Assembly (NCBI RefSeq): GCF_025460765.1
Contig: NZ_JAMWEG010000002.1
Coordinates: forward strand, 558,001 to 622,000
Direction of reading: 5' to 3'
Source: Micromonospora sp. MA102
GTDB taxonomy: Bacteria; Actinomycetota; Actinomycetes; Mycobacteriales; Micromonosporaceae
Length of the DNA: 64,000 bases
In this document: piece by piece, positions 28,390 through 35,977 of the stretch
Numbering within the stretch: the first letter of the stretch is position 1
Layout of the letters: each line of letters begins with the position of its first letter
Made by a program: the position numbers and the translations under genes
Notes under the pieces: generated by a model
Told to the model about the DNA's origin: nothing
The model's database searches: none
Seen by the model: the letters and a program-made list of their open reading frames with translations, nothing else

Positions 28390-28902
28390 ATGGACGTCGA
28401 GGTGCGCCTGCGGCGAATCCGCCGGTGGCTCTGGGTCGTGGTGGTGGGTCTGTTCCTCAGCGGGGTGACCGCGTTCCCGCTGGAACCGGAGGTGCGCTGG
28501 CTGTTGCGGGCGCTGGATCCACTCGCCGGGCAGTTTCCGGCGCTGGTGGCCTGGATCGAGCGGGTCCACACGGGACTGGTCGAGACCGGCGAACGCTACC
28601 CGTTCATGCTCTACGGCACCGACTGGCTCGCCTTCGCGCACCTGGTGCTCGCGGTGGCGTTCTGGGGGCCGCTGCGCGACCCGGTGCGCAATGTCTGGGT
28701 GGTGCAGCTCGGCATGATCGCCTGCGCCGGCATCGTGCCGCTCGCGCTGATCTGCGGGCCGGTGCGGGACATCCCCTGGTTCTGGACGCTTGTCGACCTC
28801 TCCTTCGCGGTCGGCGCGTTCCCGCCGCTCTGGTTCGCCTACCGGCACATCCGGGCGGTCGAGGCGGCGGCACCGGCCACGGCCACTCCCGTGCCGGCCT
28901 GA
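28390..28902 (+). CDS. Conserved-looking integral membrane protein of unknown function
   Basis: The 170-residue protein has four hydrophobic segments: WLWVVVVGLFLSGVTAFPL near the start, WLAFAHLVLAVAFWGPL in the middle, VVQLGMIACAGIVPLALICG, and FWTLVDLSFAVGAFPPLWFA. Between the first two is an amphipathic external loop (about 30-70). It has no catalytic motif. The leaderless -10 supports the start at 28390 and independent expression from the MFS gene, whose stop lies 84 bp upstream. I do not recognise a named family. Confidence 0.75.
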   Translation: MDVEVRLRRIRRWLWVVVVGLFLSGVTAFPLEPEVRWLLRALDPLAGQFPALVAWIERVHTGLVETGERYPFMLYGTDWLAFAHLVLAVAFWGPLRDPVRNVWVVQLGMIACAGIVPLALICGPVRDIPWFWTLVDLSFAVGAFPPLWFAYRHIRAVEAAAPATATPVPA

Positions 28903-28945
28903 CCGGCGGGGGCCCGCTTCCGGGGACGGAGCGGGCCCTCGCCGG
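28903..28945. terminator. Hairpin between convergent genes
   Basis: GGGCCCGCT (28910-28918) pairs with AGCGGGCCC (28930-28938), and CCGGCG outside pairs with CGCCGG. It serves the membrane protein gene and the M1 peptidase gene from both sides. Confidence 0.6.
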
Positions 28946-28951
28946 CGTCGC

Positions 28952-30490
28952 TCAGTGCGTGAGCAGCCGGTGGGCCTCCCGGATCTTCGCCCACGACTTT
29001 GGCTGCGCCGGGGCGGCGACCGCGCTGCGGGCGGCGGTGGCCAGCTCGGGGCGCCCGGCGGTGAACAGCCAGGTCGTGAAGACCGCGTCGAGATCGCGGC
29101 CGGAGATCCGCTCGGCGAGCGCCTGGAACTGGGCGATGGTGCCGTTGCCGTAGCGGTGCTCGGCGGTCCAGGCCGGCAGGATCCGGAAGAACGCCTCGTC
29201 GCCGACGGCCAGCCGGAGCTGGTGCAGGGCCATGGCGCCCCGGTCGTAGACCGCGTCGTCGAAGATGGCGCTGGCCCCCGGGTCACCGGGAAGGACCTGC
29301 CAGAACTCCGAGTCGGCCGGGTAGCTGGCGTAGGTGAAGTCGAACAGCTCCTGGGCGGTGCCCTCGCCCTGCTCCTCCGACCAGAGCCACTCGGCGTACG
29401 AGGCGAAGCCCTCGTTCAGCCAGATGTTGCGCCACTCGGCGACCGAGACCGAGTCGCCGAACCACTGGTGGGCGTTCTCGTGCACCACCACGGACGTGTT
29501 GGCGCCGCGCCGCCAGAAGCCGGGGCCGTAGACGGGGCGGCTCTGCGTCTCCAGGGCGAAGCCGATGCCGTCGATCGGGCCGGCCACGCCGCCCTGCGCC
29601 TCGAACGGGTACGGCCCGAACACGCCGCTCTCCCAGTCGATGATCTCGGCGGTGCGTTCGATGCTGGCCCGGGCGGCCGGCCCGAGATCGCCCAGCGTGG
29701 TGCTGTACGCGTTGGACACCGGCTGCCCGTTCGGCGCGGTGTCGGTGACGATGTCGTACTGCCCGATGGCGAGGAACGCCTGGTAGGTGGCGCCCGGTTT
29801 CACGCTGCGCCAGCTCCACCGGGTGCGGTTGCCGGCCTCGGGCAGCGGGGCGCGCGGTTGCACGCCGTTGCTGACCACCTCGAGGCCGGTGGGCACGGAG
29901 ACGGAGATGTCCCAGGTGGCCTTGTCCTTCGGGTGGTCGTTGCTGGGGTACCACCACCAGGCCGACTCGGGCTCGTTGACGGCGAGGGCGCCGTCGGCGA
30001 CCCGGGTCCAGCCCGTGTAGCCCTGGACCAGCGTCTCCGACGGGATGCCGGCGTATTTCACCACGACGGTGAGCTGCTGTCCCTTGAGGACCGGGCGGGG
30101 CGCGGTGACCACCAGCTCGTGCGCGCCCTGCCGGGTGAAGCCGGCCGACCAGCCGTTGACCCGGACCGACTCGACGCCGAGGACGAAGTCGAGGTTGAAC
30201 CGGGACAGGTCCTGGGTGGCGGTGGCCAGGATCGTGGTGGTGCCGCTGAGCCGGTCGGTGGCCGGTTCGTAGCGCAGCCGGATGTCGTAGTGGCCGACGT
30301 CGTAGCCGCCGTTGCCGTAGTCGGGGAAGTAGCTGTCGCCCAGCCCGGGGCTGCCCGGGGTCGGGGCGGCCGCCGCGGGCTTCGGCCGGCCCCAGCCCGG
30401 TAGGGCGGCCTGGCCGGGGGCGCCGGTCACGATGGTGCCGGCGGTGGTGAGGGTCAGGGCGGCGATGGCCGCCGTGAGAGCGCGTCGCAC
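28952..30490 (-). CDS. Secreted M1 family metallopeptidase
   Basis: This 512-residue zinc aminopeptidase-like protein has the zinc site VVVHENAHQWFGDSVS with the third ligand Glu in NIWLNEGFASYAEW (HExxH-x18-E). The exopeptidase motif before it reads GIGFALETQSRP instead of GAMEN, a variant I recall from actinobacterial secreted members. Residues 1-30 (MRRALTAAIAALTLTTAGTI) are a Sec signal. The GTG at 30490 is chosen because GGAGGGAG stands 8 nt before it; the ATG at 30508 overlaps this ribosome site and would spoil the signal peptide's charged start. Its role is probably the processing of peptides outside the cell. Confidence 0.88.
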   Translation of the reverse strand: MRRALTAAIAALTLTTAGTIVTGAPGQAALPGWGRPKPAAAAPTPGSPGLGDSYFPDYGNGGYDVGHYDIRLRYEPATDRLSGTTTILATATQDLSRFNLDFVLGVESVRVNGWSAGFTRQGAHELVVTAPRPVLKGQQLTVVVKYAGIPSETLVQGYTGWTRVADGALAVNEPESAWWWYPSNDHPKDKATWDISVSVPTGLEVVSNGVQPRAPLPEAGNRTRWSWRSVKPGATYQAFLAIGQYDIVTDTAPNGQPVSNAYSTTLGDLGPAARASIERTAEIIDWESGVFGPYPFEAQGGVAGPIDGIGFALETQSRPVYGPGFWRRGANTSVVVHENAHQWFGDSVSVAEWRNIWLNEGFASYAEWLWSEEQGEGTAQELFDFTYASYPADSEFWQVLPGDPGASAIFDDAVYDRGAMALHQLRLAVGDEAFFRILPAWTAEHRYGNGTIAQFQALAERISGRDLDAVFTTWLFTAGRPELATAARSAVAAPAQPKSWAKIREAHRLLTH

Positions 30491-30691
30491 GAGGTGGACT
30501 CCCTCCATCGGGGTTAACGCACCGCCCAACCTAATCGACGTCGATGAACGCGTCTCCCCCGGAAGGCCTCCCGGCGCTATTCAATTTATGCCAATGTTTC
30601 GATAGCATTACCGACTAGTAACAAGCACCGACCCCCTGGCCACGCGCGCGGTCTACGGGCTCCACCACCCCTGTCCCGTGGAGGTCCTGTC
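30491..30691. other. Divergent promoter region with an AT-rich patch
   Basis: Between the M1 peptidase and SGNH genes, bases about 30576-30630 are far richer in A and T than anything else nearby (CAATTTATGCCAATGTTTCG and following) and include ACTAGTAAC. This is the likely site of promoters or of a nucleoid-protein target. I cannot assign exact -35 and -10 boxes. Confidence 0.4.
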
Positions 30692-31477
30692 ATGTCCCGT
30701 CGCGTCCGCACCGCCCTGGCCGCGCTCCTCGCGGCCGTCCTCGGCGCCGTGCTCGCCCCCGGCGTCGCCCGGGCGGCCACCGTCAACTACGTCGCCCTCG
30801 GCGACTCCTACTCCTCCGGGGTCGGGGCCGGCCCGTACGACCTGTCCACCTGCCTGCGCAGCCAGAAGTCGTACGCCCCGCTCTGGGCCGCCGCGCACTC
30901 GGTCACCAGCTTCAAGTTCCCGGCCTGCGGAGGCGCGGTCACCGCCGACGTCATCGGCAGCCAGGTGAACTCGCTCAGCACCGGCACCACCCTGGTCACC
31001 GTGACCATCGGCGGCAACGACGCCGGCTTCGCCGACGTCATCACGAGCTGCCGCTTCGGCAGCACGTCGAGCTGCGAGAACGCCGTCAACGACAGCCGCG
31101 CCTTCGCCACCACCACCCTGCCCGGCCGGCTCGACAACACCTACGCCGCCATCCGGAACCGGGCGCCCAACGCCCGACTCGTGGTGCTCGGCTACCCGCG
31201 GCTGTTCGAGACCGGCTACTGCGGCCTGCTGGCCATGAGCAGCTACAAGCGGACCATCCTCAACCAGGCCGCCGACCTGCTCGCCACGGTCATCGCCGAT
31301 CGCGCCCGGGCGGCCGGGGCCACCTTCGTCGACGCCCGGCCGTTCTTCGCCGGCCACGGCGTCTGCGCCGCCGACCCGTGGATCAACGACGTGTCCGGGC
31401 TCATCGAGGCGTACCACCCGGACGCCGACGGCTACCGGTACGGCTACCTGGCCGCACTGACCGCCGCGATCGGCTGA
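30692..31477 (+). CDS. Secreted SGNH/GDSL esterase
   Basis: The 261-residue secreted hydrolase has a signal peptide (MSRRVRTALAALLAAVLGAV, ending ARA-A near residue 28). Block I is VALGDSYSSGVGAG with the nucleophile Ser, block III TIGGNDAGFADV, and block V IEAYHPDADGYRYG with the catalytic His. Six Cys residues (in TCLRSQ, PACGG, SCRFG, SCENA, YCGLL, GVCAAD) fit the three disulfides of the Streptomyces extracellular SGNH lipases. GGAGG precedes the ATG by about 8 nt. It probably cleaves lipid or acetyl esters outside the cell. Confidence 0.92.
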   Translation: MSRRVRTALAALLAAVLGAVLAPGVARAATVNYVALGDSYSSGVGAGPYDLSTCLRSQKSYAPLWAAAHSVTSFKFPACGGAVTADVIGSQVNSLSTGTTLVTVTIGGNDAGFADVITSCRFGSTSSCENAVNDSRAFATTTLPGRLDNTYAAIRNRAPNARLVVLGYPRLFETGYCGLLAMSSYKRTILNQAADLLATVIADRARAAGATFVDARPFFAGHGVCAADPWINDVSGLIEAYHPDADGYRYGYLAALTAAIG

Positions 31478-31487
31478 TCCGACGCGA

Positions 31488-31524
31488 CGGCGGCCGGCGG
31501 TCCCGGATGGACCGCCGGCCGCCG
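31488..31524. terminator. Bidirectional terminator, 16-bp stem
   Basis: CGGCGGCCGGCGGTCC (31488-31503) is exactly complementary to 31509-31524, with a 5-nt CGGAT loop. It separates the convergent SGNH and MFS genes and is one of the strongest hairpins in the window. Confidence 0.75.
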
Positions 31525-31552
31525 CCGGTGTGCGGGATGGTGTCGGGCCCGA

Positions 31553-33013
31553 TCAGCGCGCCGTCACCAGTTCGCCGGTCAGCTCCGGCCCGGCGCTCCG
31601 CGTCGACGGCTGGCCGCGCCGTCCCCGGACCGCCCGGCGCCCGGAGGGGACCGCCAGGGCGGCCAGCGCGGCGGCCAGGGAGATGCCGGTCAGCAGCAGG
31701 AAGCCCATGGTGAAGCCGGCCTCCCGGGGCAGCCCGCTCGCCTGCGGGTGGGCGGTGATCACGCTGCTGGCCACCGCGGCGCCGATCGCGCCGCCGATGG
31801 TGCGGATGTTGGCGTTCATGCCGGTCGCCACGCCGGTCTGGCGGGCCGGCACGCTGGCCACGATGAGGTTGGCCATCGAGGCGAAGGCCAGACCGATGCC
31901 GAGGCCCACCAGGCCTCCGGCCACGCCGATCTCCCAGCGGGTGTCGTGCGCGACGGTCAGCATCGCCGCGGCGAGCACGTTGAACACGGCGCCCGTGGAG
32001 AGCTGCGCCTTGGCGCTGAACCGGGACGCCAGCCGGCCGGCGACGAGGCCGGCCACGAACATGCCGACAAGCATGGGCAGCATGAGCAGCCCGGCCTGGG
32101 TGACGCTCGCACCGAAGCCGTACCCGGCGCTGGTGGGGATCTGCACGAACTGCGGCAGGAAGGCGTAGACGGAGAACATCGAGGCGCCGTAGAGCAGGGC
32201 GACCAGGTTGGTCGTCCAGACCGCGGGCAGGCGCATCATCCGCATGTCGATGAGCGGGTTCGCCGAGCGGCTCTCGGCCACCAGCCAGCCGGCCAGCAGC
32301 ACGCCGGCGAGCGCGAGCAGGCCGAGCACCCGGCCGGACGTCCAGCCCCAGGTGGCGCCCTTGCTGACCGGCAGCAGCAACGCCACCAGCCAGCCGGAGA
32401 GGAGCAGGGTGCCGGCCCAGCTGATCCGGCCCGGGGTGCGCACCGGCGACTCCGGCACGAACCGGTGCGCCGCGAGCGCGGTCAGGCCGACGACCACCAT
32501 CGGGATCCAGAACAGCCAGCGGTAGCCGAGGGTGGCGACGATCGGCCCGGCCAGCACGACGCCGAGGCCGCCGCCGGCCGCGACGATCGCCGAGATCGCC
32601 GCGACGGCCGAGCTGACCCGGGCGGCCGGGAACTCGTCGCGGATGATCCCGAAGGAGAGCGGGAACACCGCGCCGCCGATGCCCTGGACGACCCGGGCGA
32701 GGATGAGCATGCCGATGTTGGGTGCGACGGCCGCCAGCAGGCAGCCCAGCGCGAGGGCGGCGAGCGAGACGACAAGGGTCCGCTCCTTGCCGACCATGTC
32801 GCCCACCCGGCCGAGGACCGGGGTGAAGATCGACGCGGACAGCAGGTAGGCGGTCAGCACCCAGGTCACGGTGTTCTGCGAGGTGTGCAGGTCGTGCTGG
32901 ATGGTGGGCAGCACCGGGGTGATCAGCGACTGGAGCATCGCGAAGAAGCCGGCGCCGGCGGCGAGGACGAGGAAGGTCAACCGGCGCGAGTCGCGCCGGA
33001 CGGTGTCGATCAC
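31553..33013 (-). CDS. MFS drug exporter, DHA2 (EmrB/QacA) type
   Basis: The 486-residue permease has 14 predicted helices. Motif A is LGRVGDMVGKERTLVVS, motif C GGGLGVVLAGPIVATLGYRW and TAYLLSASIFTPVLGR motif D1, typical of EmrB/QacA drug:H+ antiporters. GIGGAVFPLSFGIIRDEFP marks the third and fourth helices. The GTG at 33013 follows a GGGAG. It is divergent from a TetR gene with three operators in the shared region, so it is surely TetR-repressed and induced by its own substrate. The 170-nt leader is long. Confidence 0.93.
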   Translation of the reverse strand: MIDTVRRDSRRLTFLVLAAGAGFFAMLQSLITPVLPTIQHDLHTSQNTVTWVLTAYLLSASIFTPVLGRVGDMVGKERTLVVSLAALALGCLLAAVAPNIGMLILARVVQGIGGAVFPLSFGIIRDEFPAARVSSAVAAISAIVAAGGGLGVVLAGPIVATLGYRWLFWIPMVVVGLTALAAHRFVPESPVRTPGRISWAGTLLLSGWLVALLLPVSKGATWGWTSGRVLGLLALAGVLLAGWLVAESRSANPLIDMRMMRLPAVWTTNLVALLYGASMFSVYAFLPQFVQIPTSAGYGFGASVTQAGLLMLPMLVGMFVAGLVAGRLASRFSAKAQLSTGAVFNVLAAAMLTVAHDTRWEIGVAGGLVGLGIGLAFASMANLIVASVPARQTGVATGMNANIRTIGGAIGAAVASSVITAHPQASGLPREAGFTMGFLLLTGISLAAALAALAVPSGRRAVRGRRGQPSTRSAGPELTGELVTAR

Positions 33014-33186
33014 GGAAATGGCTCCCGTTCGTGGGACGAGGGTGTTCCGGGCGGGCCGCTCGCGCGGATGGGCGACGGTGGCGGCCCAGTGGGCGTCTCA
33101 GCGGGTTGCGGGCATGGTGGGACCTCCCGGGTCCGATGTCTGGTTCGCCGACCGCGGTGGGTGGGATCGGCGGGGAAAGCCGGAGT

Positions 33187-33192
33187 AAGCTA
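33187..33192 (-). promoter_or_regulatory. Likely -10 of the MFS gene
   Basis: TAGCTT on the minus strand abuts operator 1 (33194-33211), so a bound repressor would cover it. Confidence 0.4.
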
Positions 33193-33193
33193 T

Positions 33194-33259
33194 CCGGAGG
33201 CAAGGCTCCGGTCAGTTCCGGAGGGGTGCCTCCACTAACGTAGCGGAGGGGTGCCTCCG
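33194..33259. promoter_or_regulatory. Three regularly spaced operators for TetR
   Basis: Dyad 1 is CCGGAG-GCAAGG-CTCCGG (33194-33211). Dyad 2 is GGAGG-GGTG-CCTCC (33220-33233). Dyad 3 is CGGAGG-GGTG-CCTCCG (33244-33259). Their centres lie 24 and 25 bp apart. The 15-mer CGGAGGGGTGCCTCC is identical in dyads 2 and 3. TAACGT (33236-33241), a likely -10 for the TetR gene, sits between them. Confidence 0.7.
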
Positions 33260-33276
33260 TTTGCAAGGGGAGAGGG

Positions 33277-33870
33277 GTGACGCCCGTCATGGCCAGCACG
33301 GACCAGCTGGGCGAGGTCTTCGCCCGGCGCCCGAAGCGGGCGGACGCCCGGCGCAACTACGACGCGCTGATCGCCGCCGCCCAGGAGGTGTTCGGCGAGT
33401 GTGGTGCCGGCGCGTCCCTGGAGGAGATCGCCCGGCGGGCCGGTGTCGGCATCGGCACGCTCTACCGGAACTTCCCGAAGCGGCGCGACCTGTTCGAGGC
33501 GGTCTACGTCGAGGAGGTGCGGGCGCTCAGCGCGTCCGCCGCCGACCTGGCCGACCTGCCCCCGTGGGACGCCCTGGTCGCCTGGCTGCACCGGTTCGTC
33601 GCCTACGTCGGCACCAAGCGGGCCCTCGCCGAGGAGCTGGTGCACGACTCCGAGGTGTTCCGCAGCTGCCGCACCGAGATCTACGCCGCCGGCGAGCCGC
33701 TGCTGCGCCGCGCCCAGGAGGCCGGGGTGGCCCGACCGGACGCCACCTTCGACGACGTGGTGCGGCTGGTCAGCGGCATCATGGCGTACCAGTTCTTCGA
33801 GCCGGCCCAGCGCGACCGCGTGCTGACCATCGCCCTGGACGGCCTGCGCCACCCCGCCACCTCCCGCTGA
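33277..33870 (+). CDS. TetR family regulator of the MFS exporter
   Basis: The 197-residue regulator has HTH residues 25-70 (NYDALIAAAQEVFGECGAG, SLEEIARRAGVGIGTLYRNF, PKRRDLFEAVY) and a TetR_C-type ligand domain. The GTG at 33277 has AAGGGG 6 nt upstream; ATG 33289 is a good alternative. It lies divergent from the MFS exporter and immediately downstream of three operators, so autorepression together with repression of the exporter is expected. The frame continues past its TGA as coding-like sequence. Confidence 0.92.
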   Translation: MTPVMASTDQLGEVFARRPKRADARRNYDALIAAAQEVFGECGAGASLEEIARRAGVGIGTLYRNFPKRRDLFEAVYVEEVRALSASAADLADLPPWDALVAWLHRFVAYVGTKRALAEELVHDSEVFRSCRTEIYAAGEPLLRRAQEAGVARPDATFDDVVRLVSGIMAYQFFEPAQRDRVLTIALDGLRHPATSR

Positions 33871-33930
33871 CGGTCCACGCACGTCTACTGGACCACCGGC
33901 GAGGGCAGTTCGCTGGACGAGGACCTCTAC

Positions 33931-34314
33931 GTGGCCACCCTGGTCGACGGGCTGCGGGAGCGGTTCGGTCCCCGGCTCACCCGGCTCGACGAGTGGCGCA
34001 GCGGGCGGCGGATGACCCAGGAGTGCGGCTACCGCGGGATGCTCTTCTTCGCCGGGCGCTGGTCGGAGTTCGACGGGTTCCTGCGGGCGCTCACGGTGGG
34101 GGTCCACGCCGAGGTGCTGCGGCAGAACGCCGCCGGCGGTCACCCGGGGGTGGGCGGGCTGATCCGGTACGCCCCGGACTCCGGCGAGCCGGTCGCCAAG
34201 CGGCTGGCGCTGCTCACCGTGGCCCGGGTGCCCGACGTGGCCACCGCGCCGGTCGAGGTGTTCGCCTGCGGGGTGGCCGACGGCGGTCCCGACCCGGGAT
34301 GCCGTCCCGGCTGA
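33931..34314 (+). CDS. Small protein of unknown family, start codon apparently lost
   Basis: From the GTG at 33931 this is 127 residues (MATLVDGLRERFGPRLTRLD onward). The same frame is plainly coding earlier: from about 33871 codons have G or C in nearly every third place and read STHVYWTTGEGSSLDEDLYV, with no ATG, GTG or TTG before 33931. An ACG at 33877 stands where an initiating ATG would give MHVYWTTGEG. Possible explanations are a start-codon mutation, non-standard initiation, or readthrough of the preceding TetR TGA, which is in the same frame. No catalytic motif is seen; FGPRLTRLDEW and RYAPDSGEPVAKRLALLTVA look like a small alpha+beta domain. Confidence 0.5.
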   Translation: MATLVDGLRERFGPRLTRLDEWRSGRRMTQECGYRGMLFFAGRWSEFDGFLRALTVGVHAEVLRQNAAGGHPGVGGLIRYAPDSGEPVAKRLALLTVARVPDVATAPVEVFACGVADGGPDPGCRPG

Positions 34315-34320
34315 CGCCGC

Positions 34321-34354
34321 GACGGCCGGCGGCCCCCAGGCGCCGCCGGCCGTC
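34321..34354. terminator. Bidirectional terminator, 13-bp stem
   Basis: GACGGCCGGCGGC (34321-34333) pairs perfectly with GCCGCCGGCCGTC (34342-34354) around an 8-nt loop, between two convergent stops. Confidence 0.75.
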
Positions 34355-34363
34355 ACCGTCGAG

Positions 34364-35785
34364 TCAGGACGCGTCGACGTCCGCGTTGCTCGGCCGGCCC
34401 CACGGGCCGGTGATCGCGAAGACGTAGCCCGGCGACTGGATGTTGGCGAACAGGATCTTCCCGTCCGCGCTGAACGTCGGGCCGGTGAACTCGCTGTCGT
34501 TGAGCTCGTTGCGCGCCAGCGGGTACGCCTTGCCCTGCTCGGTCACCCCGACCAGGTGCGACACGCCCTCGCCGTCCTCGGCCAGGATCACCCCGCCGTA
34601 CGGGGAGACGGTGATGTTGTCCGGCCCGTCGAAGTTGCCGTTGTCGGCCTCCGGGTCGGTGTTGACGCCGAAGATGGTCTTCAGCGTCACCGTCTCGGTG
34701 CGCGGGTCGTAGAACCAGACCTGGCCGTCGTGCTCGTTGACGCTGCCGTCGTCGTGCCGGGCGAAGCTGGCCACGAAGTACGCGCCGCCGTCGGCCCACC
34801 AGGCGCCCTCCAGCTTGCGGCTGCGGGTCACCTCGTCGTCGGTGAACTGCTTGCGCACCGAGACCGTCTTGGCGTCCCGGTCCGGCACGTCCACCCACTG
34901 CACCTTGTAGCGGGTGCCCGGCGTGGTGGCCTCCGACAGGTCGGCCACGTGCTGGCTGCCACGGAAGCAGCTCATCGCCTGGAGGCGGCCGGCGGTGTCG
35001 CCGTCCGGCCGCTGGGCGAGCGCGCGCAGCGCGCCCTTGCCGGCCCGGAAGCCGGCCGGCGGGGTCCAGCGGAAGTAGAGGCCGTTGGGGCCGCCCGCGT
35101 CCTCGGTCAGGTAGATGGCGTGGGTGTACGGGTCCACGGCCACGGCCTCGTGCGAGTAGCGGCCGAGGAACTTCAGCGCCACCGGGTTCTGGTTGGCGGC
35201 CCGGTCGTGCGGGTCCACCTCGAACACGTACCCGTGGTCCTTCAGGTACCGCCCGCCGGCCTTCTGCTCGGTCTCCTCACAGGTCAGCCAGGTGCCCCAC
35301 GGGGTGATGCCACCGGCGCAGTTGTTGTGCGTGCCGGCCACGCTGACGTACTCGCGCAGCCGCCGGCCGCGCCCGTCCACCTCGATGGTGGTGGTGCCGC
35401 CCTGGGCGCCCGGGTCGTAGGTCAGGCCGGCCAGCGCCGGCACCGGGAACGGCTCGCCGCCGCCGATCTCGTGGTTGTTCACCAGCACCGACCCGTTGGG
35501 GGAGCGGAAGCAGCCGGTGCCGTCCGCGTCGCTCGGGGTGGCCTGGCCGGACTCCAGAAGGGTCACGCCCGCCTGGGCCACGATGGTGTACGAGAAGCCC
35601 GGGGGCAGGGCCAGCAGGCCGGCCGGGTCCGGCACGAGGTCGCCGTAGCCGACCGCCGGGCGGCACGCGGCCCGGGCCGCCGCCGGACCGGCGATGGCGT
35701 CCAGGCTGCCGGCCACCACGATGCCGAGACCGGCGGCCGCGCCACCGTGCAGCACGGCCCGGCGGGAGATGGGGGAGGAGGTCAC
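34364..35785 (-). CDS. PhoX-like phosphatase (DUF839), Tat-secreted
   Basis: The 473-residue protein belongs to the PhoX/DUF839 beta-propeller family; characterised members are Ca2+/Fe-dependent alkaline phosphatases. The N-terminus SPISRRAVLHGGAAAGLGI is a twin-arginine signal. LVNNHEIGGGEPFP, CAGGITPWGTWLTCEET, SHEAVAVDPYTHAIYLTEDA and FDGPDNITVSPYGGVILAED are the family's metal-ligand loops. The GTG at 35785 has AGGAAGG 7 nt upstream. A much longer open frame upstream on this strand is only the antisense of the FtsK-like gene. Its function is probably release of phosphate from organic esters outside the membrane. Confidence 0.88.
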   Translation of the reverse strand: MTSSPISRRAVLHGGAAAGLGIVVAGSLDAIAGPAAARAACRPAVGYGDLVPDPAGLLALPPGFSYTIVAQAGVTLLESGQATPSDADGTGCFRSPNGSVLVNNHEIGGGEPFPVPALAGLTYDPGAQGGTTTIEVDGRGRRLREYVSVAGTHNNCAGGITPWGTWLTCEETEQKAGGRYLKDHGYVFEVDPHDRAANQNPVALKFLGRYSHEAVAVDPYTHAIYLTEDAGGPNGLYFRWTPPAGFRAGKGALRALAQRPDGDTAGRLQAMSCFRGSQHVADLSEATTPGTRYKVQWVDVPDRDAKTVSVRKQFTDDEVTRSRKLEGAWWADGGAYFVASFARHDDGSVNEHDGQVWFYDPRTETVTLKTIFGVNTDPEADNGNFDGPDNITVSPYGGVILAEDGEGVSHLVGVTEQGKAYPLARNELNDSEFTGPTFSADGKILFANIQSPGYVFAITGPWGRPSNADVDAS

Positions 35786-35977
35786 GTCGTCGCCTTCCTG
35801 TTCACAGCATTGCTTCGGAACAGAGGCAAGTCGGGCCGGGGGAACGGCGTCCGGCGGGAACCGCGACCGGGGGATGAACAGTCGACCAACGTCGGGTGCG
35901 CGCCGCGTACTGTGCCGGGCCGCCGCGCGTCCGTTAGGGTTCCCCCGATCGGGTACGGCGGCGTCGGAGGGCGGACG

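Noticed and set aside
30491..30508. ATG at 30508 as the start of the M1 peptidase
   Set aside because: The codons after it contain the GGAGGGAG ribosome site for the GTG at 30490, and the signal peptide begins properly only there.
34556..35977. Extension of the FtsK-like gene upstream, opposite the PhoX gene
   Set aside because: The extension is antisense to the PhoX coding sequence, has no ribosome site, and the GTG at 35978 with GGAGGG is a clear start.
35786..35977. PHO boxes (GTTCACC repeats) for the PhoX gene
   Set aside because: Only single GTTCACA- and GTTCATC-like units are present, without a second repeat 11 nt away, so I do not call a PhoP site.
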